Shown here: positions 43,746-52,279 of the stretch, in pieces
How positions within the stretch are numbered: the stretch's first letter is position 1
Layout of the letters: each line of letters starts with the position of its first letter
Assembly (NCBI GenBank): GCA_945877815.1
Contig: CAMDWJ010000011.1
Span: forward strand, 1-64,000
DNA: 64,000 nucleotides
Direction of reading: 5' to 3'
Source: Caenispirillum bisanense
GTDB lineage: Bacteria > Pseudomonadota > Alphaproteobacteria > Rhodospirillales > UBA2165
Made by a program: the position numbers and the translations under genes
The notes under the pieces: generated by a model
Database searches by the model: none
What the model was told of the DNA's origin: nothing
The model's input: only the letters and a program-made list of their open reading frames with translations

Positions 43746-43932
43746 CACGGTCAAATTGCATGAATCCTGGCTATGAAGCGACGTTAACGCAGGTCGGCCT
43801 CGATATATATATGTCGTTTTTTCTGGTTTACTCAGGAGGAGCCGAACGGCATCTTTCCGAAAATTGGTAATCGGATTGACGATTCGGGGTGTTTTGACCG
43901 CGATACCGATTTGGTCAAAGGAGGCATTCGCC

Positions 43933-45462
43933 GTGAAATTTTCGACATCCAAGATCCTTGCTGCCGGCATTTTTTTAGCATTCGCCGCCACTCCCGTGGT
44001 GGCGCAGAAGGCCAAGGACACGATGCGCGTTGCGCTGGCCGAGGCGCTGCCTACGGTAGACAGCTACTATTCCAATTCCAACGACGGTTCGTTCTATTAC
44101 CGCGAGGTTTACGAGCCGCTCGTGCGTTATGACGACGGTGCTGGAAAGTTCGTGGGCGCGCTCGCGAAATCTTGGAAACATGTCGACGACAAGACGCTCG
44201 AATTCGAATTGCGCGAGGACGTGAAATTCCACAACGGCAAGCCGTTCGATGCGGACGATGTCGTCTATCTCACCAATTGGCGCAAGGATCCGGCGCTGCG
44301 CATCACGGCGGCGGTCCGTCTACAGTGGATCGATCGCGCCGAGAAGATTGGACCCTACAAGGTACGGATCTATGCGTTGGAACCGACGGCGCCGGATTTG
44401 AACCTTCTTGCCGCAAACATGTTCTATTACGATTCGAATATTCATTCGAACCTAAAGGATAAGTCCGATTACGGCCGGAATCCAATCGGAACCGGTCCGA
44501 TCAAGGTTACCAAATTCGACGTGCAGAGCCAGGGGCTCCACGTTGAGCGGTTTGAAGAGTTCAATCATGGCCCTAAACCGCTATGGAAAAATCTGATTGG
44601 CGTTCCGATTCCAGATCGCGAGACGCAGACGGCGCATATGATCGCGGGCACCATCGACATTATGCGCGTCGCTAACAAATCGCAGTATGACGATCTGCCG
44701 AAGATGCCCAACATTATTGCCTATTCGCGCGATCAGTTGACGCATCTTGAGTTGTATCTCGATGCGCGCGACCGCGCGAAGCAACCCGCGTTGAACGATG
44801 TGCGCGTTCGCCGCGCCATCTTCATGGCGGTCGATCGTGCGGAACTCGCCAAGCATATCGTTCCCGGTGAGGCCCATGTCGTCGATTCATATTGCGATGC
44901 GGTTATGTTCGCGTGCCCCGACATGGGTCTTAAGCAACGTACCTACGATCCTGCGGCCGCAAAAAAATTATTGGAGGAGGCCGGCTACAAAGACGGCTTT
45001 GATATGGAGATTGTAACTCGCGCGCTGTCTCGCGAAGCGGGAGTAGCTATCGCGGGTATGCTGCGCAAGATTGGTATCCGCGCGAGCGTTCAACATGTAA
45101 CCATGAACGTTTATCGCGATCGTCGCAACGACGGCTCTATCCAGGCCGTGGTTGCCGATACGCCGATCGGCAATATGCCGGACACGTCAAATGCTTTTCG
45201 CCTCTATTTCGGTTCTGAAGCCTCGAGCTTCGCCGACGACAAACAGATGTTCGCGTGGGAACAGGAAGGTCTGGCCACGATCGACGTCGACAAGCGCAAG
45301 GCGATCTATGCCAAAATGCAGCAAAAGCTGTTCGACGATGCCTATATTCTGCCGATCTCCAGTTGGCCGGATACGTTCGTGCACAATAAGGACGTGACGA
45401 TCGAGACCCGGACCTGGAGCGGCAAGCGCGTCAGCATCCTCGATCTCGGCTGGGCGAAATAG
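43933..45462 (+). CDS. ABC transporter substrate-binding protein, family 5
   Basis: This is the first of four consecutive receptor genes (509 residues). A signal peptide ends TPVVA, before QKAKDTMRVAL. The signature is LEFELREDVKFHNGKPFDADDV and the C-x6-C pair is CDAVMFAC. The GTG start sits eight bases after AAAGGAGG; a longer frame upstream lacks a site. It is more divergent from the following three than they are from each other, for example lacking the GYYGWSGGGMF block. No transporter membrane genes are nearby. Confidence 0.91.
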   Translation: MKFSTSKILAAGIFLAFAATPVVAQKAKDTMRVALAEALPTVDSYYSNSNDGSFYYREVYEPLVRYDDGAGKFVGALAKSWKHVDDKTLEFELREDVKFHNGKPFDADDVVYLTNWRKDPALRITAAVRLQWIDRAEKIGPYKVRIYALEPTAPDLNLLAANMFYYDSNIHSNLKDKSDYGRNPIGTGPIKVTKFDVQSQGLHVERFEEFNHGPKPLWKNLIGVPIPDRETQTAHMIAGTIDIMRVANKSQYDDLPKMPNIIAYSRDQLTHLELYLDARDRAKQPALNDVRVRRAIFMAVDRAELAKHIVPGEAHVVDSYCDAVMFACPDMGLKQRTYDPAAAKKLLEEAGYKDGFDMEIVTRALSREAGVAIAGMLRKIGIRASVQHVTMNVYRDRRNDGSIQAVVADTPIGNMPDTSNAFRLYFGSEASSFADDKQMFAWEQEGLATIDVDKRKAIYAKMQQKLFDDAYILPISSWPDTFVHNKDVTIETRTWSGKRVSILDLGWAK

Positions 45463-45522
45463 GTTATTCATAAGATGTTACGTCCGCGTTCAACGGATGC
45501 GTTCCAAATAGGAGGTTCCATC

Positions 45523-47067
45523 GTGAAGTTTTCGTTCCCAGCATTCCTCGCGGCCGGTCTTGTTGCGGCGTTCGCCTTAACCACGGCCCAAAATCCGGCC
45601 CTGGCGCAGAAATCCAAGGATACGCTGCGCTTCCCCCTGTCGGATGCGGAGCCGGGGCTCGATCCCTACCTGCTGCCTGGCCCGTTCAACAATGTTTGGG
45701 AACCGTCGGTTTGGGACAATCTGCTCGGCTTCGATTCCAAGAAGGTCGCCTTCGTGCCGCTGATCGCCAAAAGCTGGTCGCAGCCCGATCCGCTGACCTA
45801 CGAATTCGAACTGCGCGACGACAAGAAGTGGCACGACGGCCAAGCCCTGGATGCGGATGATGTCGTCTATACGCTGAACTACATCATCGATCCCAAGGTC
45901 AACCTGCGCTACAAATCCAACTGGGCTTGGCTCAAGTCGGTGGAAAAACTGGGGTCGCACAAGGTCCGCCTCAAGGCCAATTATCCGGCGCCGGACGGCA
46001 TGATGTGGATGGCCTTCAACACCTCGATCTTCCCCGAACATATCCATGCCCCGCTGGCCGACAAGGTCGCTTTCGGCGCCAAGCCCATCGGCTCGGGTCC
46101 ATTGAAGATCGCGAAGATCGACAAGAACAGCGGCATCGTCGCCGAGCGCAATAGCGAGTTCAAAACATCGGTCGCGAAGGCGGCGGCACCTATCGGGCGT
46201 ATCGTTGCCGAGCCGGTGCCCGATGCCGGCACGCTGGTTGCGAAACTGCTGCGCGGTGAGGTCGATCTCGCGCGCGAAATACCCGCCGACCAAGCAATCG
46301 CGTTGCGCGACAGTGGCAAGTTCGAATTCACCATGTCGCCGCCGGCCCTTGGCTATTCCTTCATGGGTTTCCCCTCGGCCGGCGCTTCGAACGTGAAAGC
46401 GTTGGGCGACGTGCGCGTGCGCACCGCAATCATTAAGGCGATCAACCGCGGGCAACTGGTCGAGGCGCAATATGGCGATCTCGCCAAGGGGCTGAAACCG
46501 CACGAGTCGCTGTGTTCCAAGGAACAGCTGGGGTGCGGCTATTCCAAGATGGTGCCGGATTACGATCCGGCGGGCGCCAAGAAACTGCTCGCTGAAGCGG
46601 GCTATCCCGATGGCTTCGACGTCGTCATAAGCACCTTCCCGAGCAACGTGACCGAGGCGACGGCGGTCTCCGGCATGCTGCGAGCTGTCGGCATCCGCGC
46701 CACCATCCGCATCCATCCGCCGGCGCAGCGCGTTCAATTGCTGAGCCAGGGCAAGGTCGATATCGGCTATTACGGTTGGAGCGGCGGCGGCATGTTCGAG
46801 GTTTCCTCGCAGATCGTGCGCCATTTCCTGAGCAAGGAATACGACGATCCCAAGCTCACCGAGATGGCCAACGTGACCTCGTCAATGATGGACGATGCCG
46901 CGCGCCGTAAGGAAGTCACCAAGCTGATGGATTACGCATCCGAGAATGCCTATGCCTTCCCGATGGTCTCCAACCGCGTCATCTTCACCCATACCAAGGA
47001 GGTGAAGCTGCTCGCCGCCGATCTGCGCTCCGGCCAGGTAAATCCGCACGAGTTCGGCTGGAAATAA
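45523..47067 (+). CDS. ABC transporter substrate-binding protein, family 5 (tandem copy 1)
   Basis: This 514-residue receptor has a signal peptide ending QNPALA, before QKSKDTLRFPLSDAE. The signature is YEFELRDDKKWHDGQALDADDV and the C-x6-C pair is CSKEQLGC. The GTG start follows AGGAGG. Long stretches such as NLRYKSNWAWL, MMWMAFNT and FPEHIHAPLADK recur in the next two genes, so this is a tandem triplication. The gap to the next gene is 12 bases. Confidence 0.92.
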   Translation: MKFSFPAFLAAGLVAAFALTTAQNPALAQKSKDTLRFPLSDAEPGLDPYLLPGPFNNVWEPSVWDNLLGFDSKKVAFVPLIAKSWSQPDPLTYEFELRDDKKWHDGQALDADDVVYTLNYIIDPKVNLRYKSNWAWLKSVEKLGSHKVRLKANYPAPDGMMWMAFNTSIFPEHIHAPLADKVAFGAKPIGSGPLKIAKIDKNSGIVAERNSEFKTSVAKAAAPIGRIVAEPVPDAGTLVAKLLRGEVDLAREIPADQAIALRDSGKFEFTMSPPALGYSFMGFPSAGASNVKALGDVRVRTAIIKAINRGQLVEAQYGDLAKGLKPHESLCSKEQLGCGYSKMVPDYDPAGAKKLLAEAGYPDGFDVVISTFPSNVTEATAVSGMLRAVGIRATIRIHPPAQRVQLLSQGKVDIGYYGWSGGGMFEVSSQIVRHFLSKEYDDPKLTEMANVTSSMMDDAARRKEVTKLMDYASENAYAFPMVSNRVIFTHTKEVKLLAADLRSGQVNPHEFGWK

Positions 47068-47079
47068 TAGGGGCTCGCC

Positions 47080-48603
47080 ATGAAGCACTTCGGAATATTC
47101 GTCGCCGGGTTAACACTTGCGGCGCTTTGTGCGGGCTCGGCTTCGGCGCAAAAAACCAAGGACACCTTGCGTTTTCCGATGTCGGACGGTGAATCCGCGA
47201 TCGATCCCTATTTGATCCCCGGTGTGTTCAACAACATCTGGGAGCCGTCGATCTGGGATAATCTGCTCGGCTTCGATTCAAAGAACGTGAAGTTCGCGCC
47301 TCAGCTTGCCAAATCCTGGTCGCAGCCCGATCCGACGACGTATGAGTACGAATTGCGCGATGACGTCGTGTGGCATGACGGCCAGAAGCTCGACGCGGAC
47401 GACGTCGTCCATACGATCGGTTATCTCATCGATCCGAAAGTGAATCTGCGCTACAAGTCGAATTGGGCGTGGCTCGCCTCGGTCGAGAAGCTCGGCCCCT
47501 ACAAGGTCCGCATCAAATCCAAGACGCCAGCTCCCGACGGCATGATGTGGATGGCGTTCAACACGCCGATTTTCCCCGAACATATTCACGCGCCGCTCGC
47601 CGACAAACAGGCCTTCGGTACCAAGCCGGTCGGCACGGGGCCGTTGAAGATCGTCCGCATCGATAAGAATACGGGCATCGTCGCGGAACGTAATGCGGCC
47701 TTCAAAGCGCAACCGACCAAAATGGACGCCGGGATCGGCCGCGTCGTCGCCGAAGTCATCCCGGACGCCGGGACACTCGTCGCCAAATTGCTGCGTGGCG
47801 AAGTCGATATGGGCCGCGACATACCCGCTGACCAGGCTATTGCCTTAAAGGACTCCGGCCAGTTCGAATTCACATTGTCGCCGCCGGCGCTCGGCTATTC
47901 CATCTTGAGCTTCCCTACCAGCGGGCAGCAGAACGTCAAAGCGCTCGCCGATCCCCGCGTGCGCCTCGCTGTCATCAAGGCGATCGACCGCAAGGCGCTG
48001 CTGGTCGCGCAATATGGCGATCTCGGCAAAAACATGACGCCCCATCCAGGTCTCTGCTCGATGGAGCAATTGGGTTGCGGCTATACCAGGGCCGTGCCCG
48101 ATTACGATCCGGCAGGCGCAAAGAAGCTGCTGGCCGAGGCCGGCTATGCCGATGGCTTCGACGTCACCATCTCGGCATCGACGCCCAACGAAGCGACCGC
48201 CGTATCAGGCATGCTGCGCCAGGTCGGCATCCGCGCCACGCTGCGCATGACCACGCTTGCCCAGCGGCTCCAAGCGCTCAGCCAGGGCAGGATCGAGATC
48301 GGCCTGTTCGGTTGGAGCGGCGGCGGGATGTTCGAGACCTCGGGCCAGATTGTGCGACATTTTCTTAGCAACGAATATGACGACGCCGGTCTGTCCAAGG
48401 CGGCGGCCGATACCAATTCCATGATGGACGATGCCGAGCGGCGCAAGGCCGTCGCCAAAGTCATGGATTACGCAAATGAAAATGCCTATGTGTTCCCGAT
48501 GACGCCGATCCGGGTTATCTTCGTCCACGGTAAGGACGTTAGGCTGCGTGCCACCGACGTCCGCTCTGGTCAGGTGCAGCCCCATGAATTCGGTTGGAAG
48601 TAG
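47080..48603 (+). CDS. ABC transporter substrate-binding protein, family 5 (tandem copy 2)
   Basis: This 507-residue receptor has a signal peptide ending AGSASA, before QKTKDTLRFPMSDGE. The signature is YEYELRDDVVWHDGQKLDADDV and the C-x6-C pair is CSMEQLGC. It shares most blocks with the copies on either side. It differs in the ligand-side segments, for instance LFGWSGGGMFETS and ISASTPNEA where its neighbours have YYGWSGGGMFE and STFP. A modest GGGG site precedes the ATG. Confidence 0.92.
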   Translation: MKHFGIFVAGLTLAALCAGSASAQKTKDTLRFPMSDGESAIDPYLIPGVFNNIWEPSIWDNLLGFDSKNVKFAPQLAKSWSQPDPTTYEYELRDDVVWHDGQKLDADDVVHTIGYLIDPKVNLRYKSNWAWLASVEKLGPYKVRIKSKTPAPDGMMWMAFNTPIFPEHIHAPLADKQAFGTKPVGTGPLKIVRIDKNTGIVAERNAAFKAQPTKMDAGIGRVVAEVIPDAGTLVAKLLRGEVDMGRDIPADQAIALKDSGQFEFTLSPPALGYSILSFPTSGQQNVKALADPRVRLAVIKAIDRKALLVAQYGDLGKNMTPHPGLCSMEQLGCGYTRAVPDYDPAGAKKLLAEAGYADGFDVTISASTPNEATAVSGMLRQVGIRATLRMTTLAQRLQALSQGRIEIGLFGWSGGGMFETSGQIVRHFLSNEYDDAGLSKAAADTNSMMDDAERRKAVAKVMDYANENAYVFPMTPIRVIFVHGKDVRLRATDVRSGQVQPHEFGWK

Positions 48604-48622
48604 CTACAGAAAGGTCGTTGCC

Positions 48623-50179
48623 ATGACATCTTCGAAGTTCCTGCCTAAGTTCTTTTTGGCCGCAACCTTCGCCTCGGCGATGCTCGCAGCACTTCCGGCA
48701 CACAATCAGGCATGGGCGCAAAAATCAAAAGATACGCTGCGCTTTCCCTTGGGCGACGCGGAATCGTCGCTCGATCCCTATCTGCTGCCTGGGCCGTTCA
48801 ACAATGCTTGGGAACTGTCGGTCTGGGACAGTCTGCTGAGCTTCGATTCCAAGAACGTGAAATTCGCGCCGTTGCTGGCGAAAAGCTGGTCGCAGCCCGA
48901 TCCGACTATCTATGAGTTCGAGCTGCGCGACGACGTGAAATTCCACGACGGCCAGACGCTCGATGCCGACGACGTCGTCCATACGCTGAATTACCTCATC
49001 GATCCCAAGGTGAACCTGCGCTACAAGTCGAGCTGGAATTGGATCCAGTCGGTCGAGAAACTGAGCCAGTACAAGGTCCGCATCAAATCCAAGATACCTG
49101 TGCCGGACGGCATGATGTGGATGGCCTATACGTCGATCTATCCGGAACATATCCATGCGCCCCTGGCTGACAAGCAGGCGTTCGGCGCGAAACCGGTGGG
49201 TAGCGGGCCGCTCAAGATCGCCAAGATCGACAAGAACACCGGGATCGTTGCCGAGCGGAATTCCGATTTCAAGGCAATGGGCACCAAGGTTGCGGCGGGC
49301 ATCGGCCGCGTCGTCGCCGAACCTGTACCGGATGTCGGCACCCTGGTCGCCAAGATTTTGACCGGTAGCGTCGATCTGGCGCGCGATCTGCCGGCGGATG
49401 CGGTGACGTCGCTCAAAGACAGCGGCCAGTTCGAATTCACCCTGGCGCCCGATGCGCTTGCCTATAGCTTTTTTGGCTTTCCGAGCCTCGGTGCGCAGAA
49501 CGTCAAGGCGTTGGGCGACGTGCGTGTGCGTCAGGCGATCGTCAAGGCGATTAACCGCCCGCAGCTTGTCGAGGCACAATACGGCGCGGTCGCGAAAAAC
49601 AACGTCAAGCCGTTCGAAGGGTTGTGTTCGAAAGAACAGCTGGGTTGCGGCTTCACCAAAGAAGTACCGAGTTACGATCCGGCCGGCGCCAAGAAGCTCC
49701 TGGCCGAAGCCGGCTATGCCGATGGCTTTGATGTCGTGATCAGCACCTTCCCGACCAACCAAACGGAAGCGACGGCAATGTCGGGTATGCTGCGCGCGGT
49801 CGGCATCCGCGCGACGGTACGCATCCATCTGCCCGCGGCGCGCGTGCAGCAGCTGTCGCAAGGCAAGGTCGATATCGGCTATTACGGCTGGAGCGGCGGC
49901 GGCATGTTCGAAGCATCGCCGCAGATCGTTCGCCATTTCCTGAGCAAGGAATACGACGATCCCGAACTGACCCGCATGGCGAACGAAACCATGACCATGA
50001 CCAACGATGTCGACCGCCGCAAAGCGATCGCCAAGGTTATGGATTACGCGCACGATCAGGCTTATGTGTTCCCGATGATACCGATCCGCGCGGTGTATGT
50101 TCATACGAAAGAGGTCGATCTCACGAACAGGGACATCCGCGCGGGCGCCATCAACGCGCACGAGTTTTCCTGGAAGTAG
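48623..50179 (+). CDS. ABC transporter substrate-binding protein, family 5 (tandem copy 3)
   Basis: This 518-residue receptor has a signal peptide ending NQAWA, before QKSKDTLRFPLGDAE. The signature is YEFELRDDVKFHDGQTLDADDV and the C-x6-C pair is CSKEQLGC. The DVVISTFPTNQTEATAMSGMLRAVGIRATVRIH segment closely matches tandem copy 1. The ATG at 48623 opens on the signal peptide and follows AAGG; the longer frame runs back into the previous gene. A Rieske oxygenase gene follows after 28 bases, probably on the same transcript. Confidence 0.92.
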   Translation: MTSSKFLPKFFLAATFASAMLAALPAHNQAWAQKSKDTLRFPLGDAESSLDPYLLPGPFNNAWELSVWDSLLSFDSKNVKFAPLLAKSWSQPDPTIYEFELRDDVKFHDGQTLDADDVVHTLNYLIDPKVNLRYKSSWNWIQSVEKLSQYKVRIKSKIPVPDGMMWMAYTSIYPEHIHAPLADKQAFGAKPVGSGPLKIAKIDKNTGIVAERNSDFKAMGTKVAAGIGRVVAEPVPDVGTLVAKILTGSVDLARDLPADAVTSLKDSGQFEFTLAPDALAYSFFGFPSLGAQNVKALGDVRVRQAIVKAINRPQLVEAQYGAVAKNNVKPFEGLCSKEQLGCGFTKEVPSYDPAGAKKLLAEAGYADGFDVVISTFPTNQTEATAMSGMLRAVGIRATVRIHLPAARVQQLSQGKVDIGYYGWSGGGMFEASPQIVRHFLSKEYDDPELTRMANETMTMTNDVDRRKAIAKVMDYAHDQAYVFPMIPIRAVYVHTKEVDLTNRDIRAGAINAHEFSWK

Positions 50180-50207
50180 CACGTCTTAGTCCGATCGGAG
50201 TCCAAGC

Positions 50208-51539
50208 ATGACCACTGCACGCGAGAGCGAAATCCTGACGCGGGTGGGCGCCGGAACGCCCATGGGCAATATGATGCGGCACTATTGGCTGCCCGCAGCG
50301 AAATCGTCCGAGCTGATCGTCGACGCGGAGCCGATGCGCTTTCGCCTGCTTGGCGAGGATCTCATCGCGTTCCGCGATACGTCGGGCCGCATCGGCGTGA
50401 TGGATCATCGTTGCCCGCATCGCTGTGCGTCCTTGTTCTTCGGCCGCAACGAGGAAGGCGGCATCCGCTGCGTCTATCACGGTTGGAAGTTCGACGTGGA
50501 CGGAAACTGCCTCGATATGGCGAATGTGCCACCGCATCAAGATTTCAAACACAAGGTCCATGCCAAGGCCTACAAGGTGGCCGAGCGCAACGGGCTCGTG
50601 TGGGTATATATGGGCGAGCGCGAGGTGGCGCCGCCCTTGCCGCTGATCGAGTCGACGCTCGAACCCGAGGCCGATCTCGAGATCGATTTCATCCAGCGCG
50701 ATTGCAATTGGCTCCAGGCATTGGAGGGCGACATCGATACGTCGCACCTCGGTTTTCTGCATCTCGGTGCCGCGCCCAAACAGGCCTATGCCAACGGCAA
50801 TATCGATCAGAACATCGTCGTCAATCGCTCGCCTGAATATATTGTCGAGGAAACGCCGTTCGGGACGACCTATGGCGCCTATCGGCCGAGCGAGGATGGC
50901 GGCACCTACTGGCGCTTCGCGCATTTCATGTTCCCGTGCTGGACCCTACCGCCGATCAGCGTGTTTGAGAACAACGTGCTGGCGCGCGCCTGGATACCGC
51001 TCGACGACCACCACACCATGTTCATCCTGGTCGCTAACAAGAATGCGCGCAAACGCCGTCCCAGCCAAAGCTTCGCAAATGGAAAGGAACTGGTCGGAAC
51101 TGCGACCAAGGATCGCTACCTTCCGCGCACCACCGATTGGCTGGGCCGTTGGAATCTCGCGGACAACCGCGGCAACGACTATCACATCGACCGCGCGGTT
51201 CAGCGCAGTCAGAGCTATACCGGCATCGACGGCATCCATTTGCAGGATCAGGCGATCACCGAAAGCATGGGACCGATCACCGATCACACCTGGGAGCATT
51301 TGGCCCCGTCGGATTTGCCCATCACGCGCACGCGCCGACGCATCCTGGCGGCGGCCCAGGCCTTGGCCGAACACGGTGCCGTCCCCCCCGGCGTCGATAC
51401 GCCCGAAGAGTACCGCCTTCAGCGCGGCGGCAGTTTCGTGGCGTCCGCCGATCTAGATTGGCGCCAAGCCTATACGCAACGCATCGCGCAAGATGTCGAG
51501 CCGCGCCTTAAAAAAGGGCAGAAGACAGCAGCCGAATAG
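50208..51539 (+). CDS. Rieske aromatic-ring oxygenase, terminal oxygenase subunit (phthalate dioxygenase-like)
   Basis: This 443-residue oxygenase subunit activates O2 at a mononuclear Fe fed by a 2Fe-2S Rieske cluster. The Rieske ligands are C69, H71, C88 and H91 (CPHRCAS, CVYHGW). The iron site is in GDIDTSHLGFLH (H180, H185), preceded by NWLQALEGDID, the alpha-only phthalate 4,5-dioxygenase/VanA pattern. The N-terminus MGNMMRHYWLPA is also typical of that group. The start follows GGAG. No reductase gene is nearby, so electrons must come from elsewhere in the genome. Confidence 0.92.
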   Translation: MTTARESEILTRVGAGTPMGNMMRHYWLPAAKSSELIVDAEPMRFRLLGEDLIAFRDTSGRIGVMDHRCPHRCASLFFGRNEEGGIRCVYHGWKFDVDGNCLDMANVPPHQDFKHKVHAKAYKVAERNGLVWVYMGEREVAPPLPLIESTLEPEADLEIDFIQRDCNWLQALEGDIDTSHLGFLHLGAAPKQAYANGNIDQNIVVNRSPEYIVEETPFGTTYGAYRPSEDGGTYWRFAHFMFPCWTLPPISVFENNVLARAWIPLDDHHTMFILVANKNARKRRPSQSFANGKELVGTATKDRYLPRTTDWLGRWNLADNRGNDYHIDRAVQRSQSYTGIDGIHLQDQAITESMGPITDHTWEHLAPSDLPITRTRRRILAAAQALAEHGAVPPGVDTPEEYRLQRGGSFVASADLDWRQAYTQRIAQDVEPRLKKGQKTAAE

Positions 51540-51681
51540 GCCAAAAATTACGCAGGGTGGCTATTTCAGAGAATCAGGCGCATTTAAAGCCATCGCTGGC
51601 TGAATCCATTGGGCGCCCGCGACTGAGAGAACGGCTTCGCAAGAAAGTCCTGAGCTCCCGCCTGAACGGCAGGGAGTAACC

Positions 51682-51897
51682 ATGCACTACATACTCAATT
51701 TTTTCGATGCCCAACGGCACGAGACCCATTGCGTTCACATGAACTGCAAGGACGACCGCGGCGCCATGGCGCTGGTCGAGCAATTTTCTCCCGATCATGA
51801 GATGGAACTGCGCCAGGGTACGCGCATCGTGAAGGGCTACCGGGGCAAGCTTTTGCGCCTTCAGGCCGCTGCCGGCGCGTCCGTCTCCCTGCGGTAA
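51682..51897 (+). CDS. Hypothetical 71-residue protein
   Basis: Not recognised. It starts MHYILNFFDAQRHETHCVHMNCKDDRGAM, continues with a short helix (ALVEQFSPDHEMELRQG) and ends KGYRGKLLRLQAAAG. There is no signal peptide or membrane segment. Several His and Cys residues lie in the first 25 positions. The ribosome site GGGAGT lies six bases before the ATG. Such short cytoplasmic proteins are common in alphaproteobacteria without assigned role. Six bases separate it from the next gene, so they may be co-transcribed. Confidence 0.6.
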   Translation: MHYILNFFDAQRHETHCVHMNCKDDRGAMALVEQFSPDHEMELRQGTRIVKGYRGKLLRLQAAAGASVSLR

Positions 51898-51903
51898 CGC
51901 GTC

Positions 51904-52272
51904 ATGGCGCTTGAACCCAAGGACGTGGCACGTCTCAAGACGTTTCTCGGCAAGGAAATCGATGGTGGAACACCGTCCGAGATTTCAGCCTTCAAGGCCT
52001 CGCTTGCGAAGGTAAGTCTCGAGACGATCCGCGAGCGGCTCGACACCGAAACGATTTCAAGATCCTGGAAGCGCAAACTCGCGGAAGCAGAGTTTGGACG
52101 GCGCGAAGACATCGAGGCGAACGATCTCGGCGAAGCCAACCTCAGCGCCGAAGAGATCAGGCGACTCCGCGACAAGCGGTTCAAAAAATGGAGCCAGTGG
52201 GTCTCTGCGGCACTCATCGCAGGATGCACCGTGATCCTGCTTTATACCGCCTTCATTGCCTGGAGCATGTAG
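51904..52272 (+). CDS. Hypothetical protein with C-terminal membrane anchor
   Basis: Not recognised. This 122-residue protein is charged and probably helical over residues 1-95 (ETIRERLDTETISRSWKRKLAEAEFGRRED). It has a single C-terminal transmembrane helix (about 98-118, WVSAALIAGCTVILLYTAFIAW), so it is a tail-anchored protein facing the cytoplasm. It follows the 71-residue gene by six bases. Its 3' end lies seven bases from the convergent lyase-like gene. Confidence 0.65.
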   Translation: MALEPKDVARLKTFLGKEIDGGTPSEISAFKASLAKVSLETIRERLDTETISRSWKRKLAEAEFGRREDIEANDLGEANLSAEEIRRLRDKRFKKWSQWVSAALIAGCTVILLYTAFIAWSM

Positions 52273-52279
52273 TCTCGTC

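Noticed and set aside
48725-50182. Minus-strand open frame (485 codons) opposite the tandem receptor gene
   Set aside because: It is repeated opposite each tandem receptor simply because those genes are duplicates; Arg/His/Asp-rich shadow sequence.
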